Shown: positions 25,018 to 33,963 of the stretch, piece after piece
Position numbering within the stretch: the stretch's first letter is position 1
Layout: every line of letters starts with the position of its first letter
DNA from: Herbiconiux flava
GTDB lineage: Bacteria; Actinomycetota; Actinomycetes; Actinomycetales; Microbacteriaceae
Assembly (NCBI RefSeq): GCF_013409865.1
Contig: NZ_JACCBM010000001.1
Span: 3,286,001 to 3,350,000 of the forward strand
Direction: 5' to 3'
DNA: 64,000 nt
Position numbers and translations under genes: made by a program
The notes under the pieces: generated by a model
Database searches by the model: none
Seen by the model: the letters and a program-made list of their open reading frames with translations, nothing else
What the model was told of the DNA's origin: nothing

Positions 25018-25743
25018 CTAGGCCTTCGAGCCGGCGCCGAAGGCACCGAGCTCGGCGAACGCCGCGGCCGCCGCGACCGACTCGGCCTGCTTCTTGCTCG
25101 ACCCGGTGCCCGAGGCGCTGATCGCGCGCTTCTTCCCCGCGGCGGGCAGCGTGACGGTGGCCGTGAACTGCTTGCGGTGATCGGGCCCCGACTCCTCGAT
25201 CGCGTAGACGGGGGCCTCGTAGCCGTGCTGCGCTGCACGCTCCTGGAGGCTCGTCTTCGGATCCATCGAGATGCCGAAGCGCCCGGGGTCGTTCGCCAGG
25301 GGCATCACGAGGCGCAGCACGAGTTCCGTCGCCACGTCGGGCCCCTGGTCGAGATAGGTCGCGCCGATGACCGCCTCGACGGTGTCGGCGAGGATGGACG
25401 CCTTGTCGCGACCACCCGTGAGCTCTTCTCCGCGACCGAGCTTGATCACCTCGCCGAGCCCGATCGACCGGGCGATCTCGGCGAGCGCGACCGTGCTCAC
25501 GAGCGAGGCGCGCCGCTTGGCGAGCTCACCCTCGGTGAGGTCGGTGAAGGTGGTGTAGAGCATCACCGTCACGGCCTGGCCGAGGATGGAGTCGCCGAGG
25601 AACTCGAGCCGCTCGTTCGTGGGCACGCCACCATGCTCGTAGGAGTACGAGCGATGGGTCAGTGCCAGGTCGAACAGCTCGGGCTCGAGCTCGATCTCCA
25701 GGCGCGCCAAAAGGCGCGACCGCGCATCCGGAACTTCAGACAC
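25018..25743 (-). CDS. rnc: Ribonuclease III
   Basis: A 241-residue double-strand-specific endoribonuclease for rRNA processing. The signature NERLEFLGDSILG (about 42-54) holds the acidic catalytic residues, and a second cluster lies in DTVEAVIGATYLDQG. The C-terminal double-stranded-RNA-binding domain (about 160-235) contains the Ala/Lys-rich helix GSSKKQAESVAAAAAFAEL. GTG 25743 is chosen as the first start after the rpmF stop, 23 bases upstream. The order yceD-rpmF-rnc-mutM is the conserved actinobacterial one. Confidence 0.96.
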   Translation of the reverse strand: MSEVPDARSRLLARLEIELEPELFDLALTHRSYSYEHGGVPTNERLEFLGDSILGQAVTVMLYTTFTDLTEGELAKRRASLVSTVALAEIARSIGLGEVIKLGRGEELTGGRDKASILADTVEAVIGATYLDQGPDVATELVLRLVMPLANDPGRFGISMDPKTSLQERAAQHGYEAPVYAIEESGPDHRKQFTATVTLPAAGKKRAISASGTGSSKKQAESVAAAAAFAELGAFGAGSKA

Positions 25744-25766
25744 CGGTCACACCTTTCGAAGAACTG

Positions 25767-25970
25767 CTATACGTCGGCGACCTTGCGGCCCTTGTACTCC
25801 ATGAACAGGGCGGTGCCTGCGGAGTCCTCGACGACCTTCGCGCGGTGCGGGAGGCTGTACGTGGTCTTGCCGTTCTCGATCGTCTTGACGAGCGTGGGGA
25901 CCTCGGCCTTCCACTGCGAACGACGCGCGTGGGTGTTGGAACGTGACTTCTTCCGCTTCGGAACAGCCAT
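25767..25970 (-). CDS. rpmF: 50S ribosomal protein L32
   Basis: A 67-residue ribosomal protein. The start [20 protein letters not shown] is the standard L32 N-terminus. The Cys motifs found in many L32 proteins are absent, which is the usual zinc-free form in many actinobacteria. A GAGAGA-type ribosome site precedes the ATG. It follows yceD, as in most bacteria. Confidence 0.97.
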   Translation of the reverse strand: MAVPKRKKSRSNTHARRSQWKAEVPTLVKTIENGKTTYSLPHRAKVVEDSAGTALFMEYKGRKVADV

Positions 25971-26038
25971 GGTTGTCTCTCTTCTTCTCTGTCGGCGTGC
26001 GCTGGTGAGCGCGCGGCCGGCGGTTTATGACTCCGTGC

Positions 26039-26617
26039 CTACTTGGCGTCGGTGTCCGTGTCTTCGGAAGCGTTCGACCCCGTGGTGGTGCTCGACCCCA
26101 CGGTGGTGCTCAGTCCGGCCAGTGCCGACCATCTCGGGTCGATCACGTCGGGTGCGGGTTGTGCCGGATGTTCGGCCAGACGCTCGCCCGTCACCGGGTC
26201 GAGTCCTGGGCAATCCGGCGTGCACACCGGTTGGAACGGCAGTGCCAGCACCACCGCATCCCTGATCAGAGGTTCGAGATCGACATGGTCGTCATGAACC
26301 TCGTGATCGAAGGCTTCGTCAGAAGAATACGCGAAAAGCTCCTGGAATTCGACTTCGACCGGCTGGGCGATGTCGCGGAGGCATCGACTGCACTCCCCGA
26401 CGGCGTCGGCGACCACCTCGGCGGACACCAGGATGCCCTCGTGCACGGACTCCAGACGCAGGTCGACGTGCAGCTCCTCGCCGGCCGGCACGGCCAGCAG
26501 GCCCTCGCCGAGCTTCTCGGCGGTGGCGATGTCGAAGCGGTGCTCGCGCATCTCGCCCGGCTTGTGGAGGAGATCGCGCACGTTGACCGTGTAAGGGGTC
26601 TTCTTGAATGTGCTCAC
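26039..26617 (-). CDS. YceD/DUF177 family protein
   Basis: A 192-residue protein of the YceD family, linked to 23S rRNA accumulation and nearly always encoded directly before rpmF. The two Cys pairs are visible (CSRCLRDI and CTPDCPGLDP), separated by the conserved acidic stretch FQELFAYSSDEAFDHE. GTG 26617 starts the homologous region (STFKKTPYTVNVRDLL). The C-terminal 25 residues are a Thr/Ser-rich tail. In related genomes coaD lies just upstream; here it is 30 kb away. Confidence 0.9.
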   Translation of the reverse strand: MSTFKKTPYTVNVRDLLHKPGEMREHRFDIATAEKLGEGLLAVPAGEELHVDLRLESVHEGILVSAEVVADAVGECSRCLRDIAQPVEVEFQELFAYSSDEAFDHEVHDDHVDLEPLIRDAVVLALPFQPVCTPDCPGLDPVTGERLAEHPAQPAPDVIDPRWSALAGLSTTVGSSTTTGSNASEDTDTDAK

Positions 26618-26636
26618 CGAGAGATTCTACCGGCTG

Positions 26637-27578
26637 TCAGAGGGCGCGGGGCGGGTTGCGGTGCAGGTTCGCCGCGACGACCGCATCGGCCTCGGCCCGC
26701 AGGGCGTCGACGACGGTGCGCACGGCGAGCCTCTCGGCGCGGTCGGGGCGCATGAGCGCGAAGATGTGCCGCTCGGCCACGACCCCGCGCAGGTTCTTCA
26801 GCAGGATCTCGCTGCGGTACGCCCCGCCCGCCGTGTAGCACGGCAGGATCGCCACCCCGAGCCCCGCGGCCACGAACGCCTCCGTGACGCGCGTGTCGCC
26901 GAAGCGCTGCACGACGTTCATCGGCGTCCCGGCGGCCGAGGAGATGTCGAGGATGGTGCGCTCGAACGGGTACCCCCAGGGCACCCCGATCCAGCGTTCG
27001 CCGATCAGGTCCTCGGGGTCGAGCAGCTCCTTCTCGGCGAGCGGATGCCCGGGCGGCAGCGCGATGTCGAGCGGCTCGGTCATCAGCTTCACGGCCGCGA
27101 GCTCGGTCGAGGGCCAGTTCGTGGCGGCCGAGGAGGCCGTGTGCGCGAGCACGATGTCGAAGTCGGCGGTGAGGGCCGGGAAGTCGTCGCTCTCGGGGTC
27201 GCGGTCGCTGCAGTGCAGCGTCAGCCCGCCGACCTCGTCGAGGCGGCGCACGACGCCCGGCAGCAGCATCTGCCCGCCCGTCGGGAAGGTCGCGAGCGAC
27301 ACCTCGCCGGTCGGGTCGTTCCGGAACTCGTCCCAGAGCGCGTTCGCGTGCTCGATGGCCACGGCCACGTCGGTGGCACTCCGGGCGAGGGCCCGCCCCG
27401 CATCCGTCAGCACGATTCCGCGACCGGCCTTCTCGGTCAGCGGCAGGCCCGCCTCGCGCTCGAGCACCCGCAGCTGCTGCGAGACCGCGGACGGCGTGCG
27501 GTGCGTGGCCCGCGCGACCTCGGTGATGCTGCCGCGCTCCGACAGTTCCCGGAGCAGTTCGAGGCGTCTGACGTCCAT
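26637..27578 (-). CDS. LysR-family transcriptional regulator
   Basis: A 313-residue regulator with the N-terminal winged helix-turn-helix (RRLELLRELSERGSITEVAR, then TPSAVSQQLRVLE) and a C-terminal effector-binding domain of the periplasmic-binding-protein fold (about 90-290). It lies downstream of the aminotransferase at the end of the pyrimidine operon in the same direction, but a hairpin separates them. It may control that operon or the aminotransferase. There is no direct evidence of the effector. Confidence 0.88.
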   Translation of the reverse strand: MDVRRLELLRELSERGSITEVARATHRTPSAVSQQLRVLEREAGLPLTEKAGRGIVLTDAGRALARSATDVAVAIEHANALWDEFRNDPTGEVSLATFPTGGQMLLPGVVRRLDEVGGLTLHCSDRDPESDDFPALTADFDIVLAHTASSAATNWPSTELAAVKLMTEPLDIALPPGHPLAEKELLDPEDLIGERWIGVPWGYPFERTILDISSAAGTPMNVVQRFGDTRVTEAFVAAGLGVAILPCYTAGGAYRSEILLKNLRGVVAERHIFALMRPDRAERLAVRTVVDALRAEADAVVAANLHRNPPRAL

Positions 27579-27600
27579 GTAGCGACTCTACAACGCCGAA

Positions 27601-27643
27601 GCGGGGCACCCAGGCGACGCTAAAAGGTCACCGGATGCCCCGC
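27601..27643 (-). terminator. Hairpin at the end of the pyrimidine operon
   Basis: Arms GCGGGGCA (27601-27608) and TGCCCCGC (27636-27643) lie between the aminotransferase stop and the LysR gene. There is no T-run. The gap also has three copies of a CGCCGAAGCG-like word. Confidence 0.4.
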
Positions 27644-27675
27644 CGAAGCGCGACGCCCGCCGAAGCGGGAGCACC

Positions 27676-29013
27676 TCACGCCAGGTCGGGAAGCTCCGCG
27701 AAGGCCTGGTCGTAGATCGCCAGCGCTCGCTCCGCCTCGGCATCGGTGACGACGCACGGCGGCACCACGTGCAGGCGGTTGTCCGCGGTGAACGGCAGCA
27801 GCCCGAGCGAGAGCAGCTTGCCCTTCAGCGCCGCGATGCCGGCCGCGGACAGCGGCGTCCGGGCATCCGCGTCGCTGACGAGGTCGAGCGCCCAGAACAC
27901 ACCCAGCCCGCGCACCTCGCCGATGACGTCGTACTTCGCCGCCAGCGCCGCGAGGCCCGGCCCGAGGATGTCGCGCCCGATGTGCGCGGCGTTCTCGATG
28001 ATGCCCTCCGACTCCATCGCGTCGATGGCCCCCACGATGGCGGCCATGGCGAGCGGATGCCCGGAGTACGTCAGCCCGCCCGGGAACACCGCCTCGTCGA
28101 AGATCTCGGCGATGGCCGGGCTGATGATCACGCCGCCGGCCGGCACGTAGCCGGAGTTGACGCCCTTGGCGAAGGTGATCAGGTCGGGCTCGACGAAGGA
28201 GCCGTCCTCGGCGGTCAGCGCCTGGAACGCGAACCACGACCCGGTGCGGCCGAACCCGGCCATCACTTCATCGAAGATCAGCACGATGCCGTGCCGGTCG
28301 GCCAGCGCCCGCACGCCTTCGAGGTAGCCGGGCGGCGGAACCAGCACGCCGGCGGTGCCGGGCACCGTCTCGAGCAGGATGGCGGCGATCGAGGCGGCGC
28401 CCTCCGAGACGATCACACGCTCGAGGTGCTGCAGCGCGCGGGCCGACTCCTCCTCGGGGCTCGTCGACCAGAAGTCGGAGCGATAGGCGAAGGGGCCGAA
28501 GAAGTGGGCGTGGCCGCGCGAGTACTCGTTCGGCACGCGCCGCCAGTCGCCGGTGGCGACCACTGCGGCTCCGGTGTTGCCGTGGTAGCTGCGATAGGTC
28601 GAGAGCACCTTGTCCCGGCCCGTGTAGAGGCGGGCCATCCGGATGGCGTTCTCGTTCGCATCCGCTCCCCCGTTGGTGAAGAAGACCTTGCTGTACCGGC
28701 TGCCGGCCTTCTCGAGGATGCGCTGGGCGGCCTTGCCCCGCGTGAGGTTGGCGGCGGCCGGGGCGACCGTGGTGAGCACGTCGGCCTGCTCCTTGATGGC
28801 GGCGACGACGGCGGGGTGCTGGTGGCCGATGTTCGTGTTCACGAGCTGCGAGGAGAAGTCGAGGTACTCGGTGCCCTCGAAGTCCCAGACCGTGGAGCCG
28901 AGGCCGCCGGCGATGACCATCGGCTTCAGCGAGGCCTGGGCCGACCAGGAGTGGAACACGTGGGCGCGGTCGAGCTCGAGGGCGAGCTGCTGGTCGGCGG
29001 GGTCGAGATCCAT
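27676..29013 (-). CDS. Class III (omega-) aminotransferase, probably beta-alanine aminotransferase
   Basis: A 445-residue PLP enzyme of the class III aminotransferase fold. Visible family parts are FFTNGGADANENAIRMAR (cofactor cup), LIFDEVMAGFGRTG with the pyridine-binding Asp, and the PLP lysine in ITFAKGVNSGYVPAGG. In the pyrimidine operon the natural substrate is beta-alanine, made by beta-ureidopropionase and converted to malonate semialdehyde. It is the last gene of the operon, separated from the binding-protein gene by a strong hairpin. Other omega-amino acids such as GABA remain possible. Confidence 0.85.
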   Translation of the reverse strand: MDLDPADQQLALELDRAHVFHSWSAQASLKPMVIAGGLGSTVWDFEGTEYLDFSSQLVNTNIGHQHPAVVAAIKEQADVLTTVAPAAANLTRGKAAQRILEKAGSRYSKVFFTNGGADANENAIRMARLYTGRDKVLSTYRSYHGNTGAAVVATGDWRRVPNEYSRGHAHFFGPFAYRSDFWSTSPEEESARALQHLERVIVSEGAASIAAILLETVPGTAGVLVPPPGYLEGVRALADRHGIVLIFDEVMAGFGRTGSWFAFQALTAEDGSFVEPDLITFAKGVNSGYVPAGGVIISPAIAEIFDEAVFPGGLTYSGHPLAMAAIVGAIDAMESEGIIENAAHIGRDILGPGLAALAAKYDVIGEVRGLGVFWALDLVSDADARTPLSAAGIAALKGKLLSLGLLPFTADNRLHVVPPCVVTDAEAERALAIYDQAFAELPDLA

Positions 29014-29050
29014 GGTGCGTTTCTTTCTGTCAGTGCGGTGCGGGTGGTGA

Positions 29051-29078
29051 GGGAGGGTGGCGCTGCCGCCACCCTCCC
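29051..29078 (-). terminator. Strong 12-bp hairpin between binding-protein and aminotransferase genes
   Basis: GGGAGGGTGGCG (29051-29062) and its exact complement (29067-29078) enclose a 4-base loop. On the transcript it lies 15 bases after the binding-protein stop and upstream of the aminotransferase. It could partly terminate or protect the 3' end of the highly expressed receptor mRNA. Confidence 0.6.
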
Positions 29079-29092
29079 CTGGTGGCGAGTGG

Positions 29093-30256
29093 CTACTCGC
29101 CGCCCTCCTTGAGGGTGACGTCGATGGGCGTGTAGCCCTCGCCCATCACGTCGACGCCCTCGTCCTTCAGCTCGGCGAGCGCCTTCTCGACGTACTCGTT
29201 CGAGAACGCGGTCGCGGGCGGCTCCTCCGAGATGACGGTCGCGCCGGTCTCGTTGGGGGTGTCCATGGCGATCTTCACCGTCTGGTCCCACTGGTCCTGG
29301 TTGATCGTGCCGACACCCGAGGTCGAGGGCCAGATCAGCTTGTTGACCTCGTTGGTCATCCAGAGCTGGTGGCTCTCACCGAGCTGCGAGCCCGAGGCGG
29401 TGACGATGTTCGCGGCCTCCTCCGGGTTGTCGCGGGCGTAGGCCCAGCCCTCGATCGAGGCCTTGATGAACTTCACCGCGGTGTCGGCGTAGTCGGCGTC
29501 GTCGGCCAGGCGGTCGGAGTCGGCCCAGATCGCGTCCTGGAGCATCGCGGTGCCCTCGGTGTTCCAGTCGATCACGTTGAGCTCGTCGGGCGTGAAGAGC
29601 TCGCCCGTGGCCGGGTTCTCGGTCTCGAGCACCTGCGCGTACTCGTTGTACGTCATGGCCTGGGCCGCGTCGATGTCGCCGGCGAGGAAGCCGTTCATGT
29701 CGAACGCCTGCGCCACGAGCGAGATGTCGTCGAGCTTCACGTCGGCCTTGTTCATGCCGGCGAAGAGCTCCCACTCGTTGCCGTAGCCCCAGCTGCCGAC
29801 GGTCTTGCCCGACAGGTCGGCGGCCATGGTGATGTTCTTGTCCTTCATCGAGACCTGGGTGGTGCCCGAGCGCTCGAAGATCTGCGCGATGTCGGTGACG
29901 GCCGCGCCCTGCTCGATCGATCCGAGCACCTTCGGCACCCACGAGATCGCGAAGTCGGCGTCGCCGCCCGTCAGCACGTCGATCGGCACGATGTCGGTGG
30001 CACCCTCGAGGATGGTGACGTCGAGGCCTTCCTTCTCGTAGAAGCCCTGATCCAGAGCCGCGTAGTAGCCGGCGAACTGGGCCTGCGAGAACCACTGCAG
30101 CTGCAGCGAGACGGGGGTGAGGTCGCCGTCGGAGGCCGAGTCGGTGGAGTCCGACGAACCGCCGCTCGAGCATCCGGTGAGCACGATCGCGGTGGCGGCC
30201 AGGGCGCCGATGCCGCCGATGACGCGGGAGCGGGTGAGACGTGTGCTGTGTTCCAT
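29093..30256 (-). CDS. ABC transporter substrate-binding lipoprotein (NMT1/SsuA type)
   Basis: A 387-residue receptor. The signal peptide ends in the lipobox VLTGC (Cys about residue 29), followed by a Ser/Asp-rich linker. The mature part carries LQLQWFSQAQFAGYYAALDQ, the N-terminal pattern of the THI5/NMT1-like receptors for thiamine-pyrimidine precursors and related compounds. Such receptors are common in pyrimidine/hydantoin gene clusters. A GAGGAGG site precedes ATG 30256. Together with the two permeases and the ATPase upstream, it forms a complete importer, probably for uracil, thymine or a dihydropyrimidine. Confidence 0.92.
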   Translation of the reverse strand: MEHSTRLTRSRVIGGIGALAATAIVLTGCSSGGSSDSTDSASDGDLTPVSLQLQWFSQAQFAGYYAALDQGFYEKEGLDVTILEGATDIVPIDVLTGGDADFAISWVPKVLGSIEQGAAVTDIAQIFERSGTTQVSMKDKNITMAADLSGKTVGSWGYGNEWELFAGMNKADVKLDDISLVAQAFDMNGFLAGDIDAAQAMTYNEYAQVLETENPATGELFTPDELNVIDWNTEGTAMLQDAIWADSDRLADDADYADTAVKFIKASIEGWAYARDNPEEAANIVTASGSQLGESHQLWMTNEVNKLIWPSTSGVGTINQDQWDQTVKIAMDTPNETGATVISEEPPATAFSNEYVEKALAELKDEGVDVMGEGYTPIDVTLKEGGE

Positions 30257-30354
30257 GTCGTTCCTCCTCTGGTGGTGCTGGTGGGTGGTGCGGGTGGTGG
30301 TGCCGTGGTGCGGGTGGTGCAGCTCGGGGGTGGTGCGCCGGTGGCGCGGGTGGC
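30257..30354 (-). other. C-rich, CACC-repetitive leader before the receptor gene
   Basis: In the transcript this spacer is a run of CACCAC/CACCCGCACC words with very few G. The other strand is G-rich with many GG/GGG tracts. It may be a Rho-loading region or simply unstructured RNA that keeps the strong ribosome site open. The plus strand could form a G-quadruplex. Confidence 0.4.
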
Positions 30355-31128
30355 TCAGGTGCGCGGCTTGTAGTTCCGCGTCGCGAAGGTCTCGATCGCG
30401 AGGGTGACGCAGTAGAAGACGAGACCGACGATGATGGCGCCGAGCACGTAGGCCCAGGCGAGGTTGTAGTTCGACGACGAGGCCGCCGAGGTGATCGACT
30501 TGCCGAGCCCGCCGACGGGGCCGCCGAAGTACTCGGCGATCAGCGCCGAGATCACGGCGAGGCTCGAAGCGATCCGCAGTCCGGTGAAGATGAACGGCAG
30601 CGCCCCGGGCACGGTCACCGTGCGGGTCGTCTGCCAGGCGGATGCCGCGTACACGTGCATCAGGTCGCGGTGCACCGGGCGCACCTGCCGCAGTCCCCGC
30701 AGCGTGTTGATGTACACCGGGATGAACACCGCCAGCGCCGCCACGAGCTGCCGGGCCGTCTCGGCACCTGCGCCGAACATCGTGTACAGCACGGGCGCGA
30801 GGGCGACGATCGGCACCACGGCGAGCGCCGCGACGATGCCGGCCGTCAGCTCGTCGACGACCCGCGCCAGGGCGGCGAGCACGGCGAACAGGATGCCCAC
30901 GACCCCGCCGATGACGAGTCCGACGAGGGCGTTGCCCCCGGTCACCAGCGCTCCGGCCACCACCGAGGCGATGTTGTCGCCGAACTCGGTGCCGATCGCG
31001 AGCGGCCCGGGCACGATGAACGGCTTGATGTCGAATGCGACGACGAGCAGCTGCCAGAGCGCGAGCGCGACGACACCGAGGATCACCGGCGCGAGCACGG
31101 TGCGCAGGGTGCCGGCGGATGCTCTCAT
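30355..31128 (-). CDS. ABC transporter permease (second of pair)
   Basis: A 257-residue permease of the SsuC/ThiX type with six predicted membrane segments. The coupling loop lies at DLMHVYAASAWQTTRTVTVP followed by GALPFIFTGLRIA, the conserved end of the EAA loop. ATG 31128 overlaps the ATPase stop (ATGA). Two different permeases in this operon imply a heterodimeric channel. Confidence 0.92.
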   Translation of the reverse strand: MRASAGTLRTVLAPVILGVVALALWQLLVVAFDIKPFIVPGPLAIGTEFGDNIASVVAGALVTGGNALVGLVIGGVVGILFAVLAALARVVDELTAGIVAALAVVPIVALAPVLYTMFGAGAETARQLVAALAVFIPVYINTLRGLRQVRPVHRDLMHVYAASAWQTTRTVTVPGALPFIFTGLRIASSLAVISALIAEYFGGPVGGLGKSITSAASSSNYNLAWAYVLGAIIVGLVFYCVTLAIETFATRNYKPRT

Positions 31129-31997
31129 CGGTTCTCCACGCCCTTGATTCCGACCGGGGCCTCGCCGTGCAGCAGCTCGCGCACGCGGCTGACGTTCTCG
31201 AAGAACGCCTCGTCCTCGCGCAGGTGCTCGTCGCGGTCGGCGGTGCCCGGCAGGGTGATGCTCAGGATGTCGCGGATGCGGCCGGGCCGCGGCGACATCA
31301 CGACGACCCGGTTCGACAGGAAAACGGCCTCGGGGATGGAGTGGGTGACGAACACGACGGCGGCCCCGGTCTCGCCGGTGATGCGCACGAGCTCGGTCTG
31401 CATGCGCTCGCGGGTCATCTCGTCGAGGGCGCCGAACGGCTCGTCCATCAGGAGCAAGCGCGGGCTCTCGGCGAGCGCCCGGGCGATGGCGACGCGCTGC
31501 TGCATACCGCCCGAGAGCTGGTCGGGGTAGCTCTCGGCGAAGTCGCCGAGGCCGACGAGCGCGAGCAGTTCGGCCGAGCGCTTCTTGCGCCCCGCCGAGT
31601 TGACCCCGTGCAGCTCGAGCGGCAGCTCGATGTTCGCCGCCACCGTGCGCCACGGCAAGAGGCCCGACTGCTGGAAGGCGATGCCGTACTCCTGGTCGAT
31701 GCGCGCCTGGCGGGCGGTCTTGCCGAACACGGTCAGCGAGCCCGCCGACGGTGTGTCGAGGTCGGCGATCAGGCGCAGCAGGGTCGACTTGCCGCAGCCC
31801 GAGGGGCCGATCAGCGAGACGAACTCCCCCGGCGCCACCGTCAGGTCGATGTTCTCGAGCGCCGTCACCGACGCCTTGCGCTTGGCGGTGAAGACCTTGT
31901 CGACGCCGGTCACCTGCACGGCGGCCACGCCGGCGTCGGTGGGCGAGGCCGAGCCGGCGGTGGGGACGGGTACGGCGGATGCGGATGCCTCGCTCAT
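31125..31997 (-). CDS. ABC transporter ATP-binding protein
   Basis: A 290-residue ATPase energising the pyrimidine-type importer. Walker A is GPSGCGKST, the Q-loop is IAFQQSGLLPWRTV, the signature is LSGGMQQRVAIARAL, and Walker B is LLLMDEPFGALDEMTRERM. The switch His is in FVTHSIPEAVFLS. About 25 residues at the N-terminus are an Ala/Ser-rich extension. It overlaps both neighbouring permease genes by 4 bases, so the three are translationally linked. Confidence 0.94.
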   Translation of the reverse strand: MSEASASAVPVPTAGSASPTDAGVAAVQVTGVDKVFTAKRKASVTALENIDLTVAPGEFVSLIGPSGCGKSTLLRLIADLDTPSAGSLTVFGKTARQARIDQEYGIAFQQSGLLPWRTVAANIELPLELHGVNSAGRKKRSAELLALVGLGDFAESYPDQLSGGMQQRVAIARALAESPRLLLMDEPFGALDEMTRERMQTELVRITGETGAAVVFVTHSIPEAVFLSNRVVVMSPRPGRIRDILSITLPGTADRDEHLREDEAFFENVSRVRELLHGEAPVGIKGVENR

Positions 31998-32920
31998 GCG
32001 GGCACCTCCCCTCTGCGGAAGCGCCGGAGCAGGACTCCGAGCAGGGCGATGACACCGGCGGCCACGAGGCCGACGGCGATGGCGCCGAAGATCGGCGCCC
32101 AGGTCTTGGCCGGGTCACCGGACGCCTGCTGGGCGAACTCGATGATCATCCGGCCGATGCCGCCGCGGAGGCCGATGGAGACCTCGGCGACGACGGTGCC
32201 GATCACGGCGTTGGCGGCGGCGAGCCGGAGGGCCGGCAGCAGGTAGGGCACGCTGGCCGGGAGGCGCAGGGTGAACAGCGTCTTCCACCAGCCGGCGCCG
32301 TAGCTGCGGAACAGCTCGACGTGGATCGTGTCGGGCGAGTTGAGCCCCCGGAGCGCCCCGATCGACACCGGGAAGAAGGCGAGGTAGGAGGCGATGATCG
32401 CCACCGACATCCAGCTCTCCCAGGTGAAGTCGCCGAACTCCAGCTGCGCGCCCCAGCGCCGCACCAGGGGCGCGATGGCGATCAGCGGCACGGTCTGGCT
32501 GAGCACGATCCACGGCAGCACGGCCGACTCGGCCGTGCGGAAGCGCTGCATCAGGATGGCCAGCAGCAGGCCCACCACGACACCGACGATCCAGCCGACG
32601 GCCGCGACCCCGAGGGTGAACAGCGCCGCCTGGGTGACGGCGAGCCAGACGGGCTGCGCGTTCCGGCCGTTGCCGGTCTGCTCGAACATCCGCCCCACCA
32701 TGTCCCAGACGTGCGGCATGGCCAGGTCGGTCGTGCGCGGCAGCACCGTGAGGTCGCCGATGACGACACCCGTGGCCGGGCCGATCGCCTTGTAGAGCTC
32801 CCAGACGACCACCACGAGCAACACGCCGCCCGCCCCGAAGGCGACGCGGGTCGCGGTCGTGCCCGAACGCCGCGCGGCCGGACGGCGGTCGCGGGTGCCC
32901 GACGGGGAGCGTCCGCTCAT
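31994..32920 (-). CDS. ABC transporter permease (first of pair)
   Basis: A 308-residue permease of the same class. It starts with a basic cytoplasmic tail, then a membrane helix (VAFGAGGVLLVVVVWELYKA), a roughly 40-residue external loop and five more helices. The coupling-loop region is LFRSYGAGWWKTLFTLRLPA. ATG 32920 overlaps the stop of the LLM oxidoreductase gene (ATGA), tying the importer to the catabolic enzymes. Confidence 0.9.
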   Translation of the reverse strand: MSGRSPSGTRDRRPAARRSGTTATRVAFGAGGVLLVVVVWELYKAIGPATGVVIGDLTVLPRTTDLAMPHVWDMVGRMFEQTGNGRNAQPVWLAVTQAALFTLGVAAVGWIVGVVVGLLLAILMQRFRTAESAVLPWIVLSQTVPLIAIAPLVRRWGAQLEFGDFTWESWMSVAIIASYLAFFPVSIGALRGLNSPDTIHVELFRSYGAGWWKTLFTLRLPASVPYLLPALRLAAANAVIGTVVAEVSIGLRGGIGRMIIEFAQQASGDPAKTWAPIFGAIAVGLVAAGVIALLGVLLRRFRRGEVPA

Positions 32921-33933
32921 GCCTTGGCCGTGATGTGGTCGCGGAGGGCCGGCATCACGGTCTCGCCGTACACGCGGAGGGTCTCCTCCTTGTTGTCGTG
33001 CTGCAGGTAGCCCGCGAACTGGGTCACACCGATCTCGGCGTACTGCTTGAGCTTCTCGATGTGCTGATCGGCGGTGCCGAGCACGCAGAAGCGGTCGACG
33101 ATGTCGTCGGGCACGAAGCTCGTGTGGGTGTTGCCGGCGCGGCCGTGCTCGTTGTAGTCGTAGCCCTCGCGTCCCTTGATGTACTCGGTCAGCGCATCCG
33201 GAACCGCACCGCTCTCGCCGTACTTCGCGACGATGTCGGCCACGTGGTTGCCGACCATGCCGCCGAACCAGCGGCACTGGTCGCGCATGTGCTCCCAGTC
33301 GTCGCCGATGTACATCGGGGCGGCCACGCAGAACGCGATCTCGTCGGGGTCGCGCCCGACGTTCTCGGCCGCCTTGCGGACGGTGGCGATCATCCACTTG
33401 GCGATGTCGATGTCACCGCACTGCAGGATGAAGCCGTCGCCGACCTCTCCCGTGAGCTTGAGGGCCAGCGGGCCGTAGGCGGCCACCCACATGTCGAGCG
33501 ACGAGCCCTTGCTCCACGGGAACTGCAGCGTGGCGCCGTTGTACTCGACCGCGCGGGAGTTGGCGAGCTCGCGGATGACGTGGATCGACTCGCGCAGCGT
33601 CTTCAGCGTCGTGGGCGCGCCGTTCGTGACGCGCACCGCCGAGTCGCCGCGGCCGATGCCGCAGATGGTGCGGTTGCCGTACATCTCGTTCAGCGTCGCG
33701 TAGATCGACGCCGTGACCGTCCAGTCGCGGGTGGCCGGGTTGGTGACCATCGGGCCGACCTTGATCTTGTTCGTCTCGGCCAGGATCTGGCTGTAGATGA
33801 CGTACGGCTCCTGCCAGAGCAGGTGCGAGTCGAAGGTCCAGAAGTAGTCGAAGCCGTACTGCTCGCTGAGCTTGGCGAGCCCGACGGTGCGGGCTGCCGG
33901 GGGGTTGGTCTGAACGACCGCGCCGAAATCCAT
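32917..33933 (-). CDS. LLM-class flavin/F420-dependent oxidoreductase in pyrimidine operon
   Basis: A 338-residue bacterial-luciferase-like (LLM) TIM-barrel oxidoreductase. It has the N-terminal strand MDFGAVVQTNPPAARTVGLA, the loop DYFWTFDSHLLWQEPYVI that shapes the cofactor pocket, and the conserved GPMVTNPATRDWTVTASIYA and CGIGRGDSAV regions. It lies between dihydropyrimidinase and the importer with coupled translation. No dihydropyrimidine dehydrogenase (PreT/PreA type), RutA-type uracil monooxygenase or uracil/barbiturase gene is present in the window, whereas F420 genes are. Reduction of uracil/thymine to the dihydro form, or oxidation in the reverse sense, is therefore a testable role. 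A monooxygenase role with FMN is the alternative. Confidence 0.85.
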   Translation of the reverse strand: MDFGAVVQTNPPAARTVGLAKLSEQYGFDYFWTFDSHLLWQEPYVIYSQILAETNKIKVGPMVTNPATRDWTVTASIYATLNEMYGNRTICGIGRGDSAVRVTNGAPTTLKTLRESIHVIRELANSRAVEYNGATLQFPWSKGSSLDMWVAAYGPLALKLTGEVGDGFILQCGDIDIAKWMIATVRKAAENVGRDPDEIAFCVAAPMYIGDDWEHMRDQCRWFGGMVGNHVADIVAKYGESGAVPDALTEYIKGREGYDYNEHGRAGNTHTSFVPDDIVDRFCVLGTADQHIEKLKQYAEIGVTQFAGYLQHDNKEETLRVYGETVMPALRDHITAKA

Positions 33934-33963
33934 GCTGTGTCTCTCTGTCGGTTCTCGGGTGGG

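Noticed and set aside
30257..30354. Small proline/histidine-rich coding frame in the CACC repeats
   Set aside because: It has no start with a ribosome site and no similarity. The repeats are better explained as a non-coding leader.
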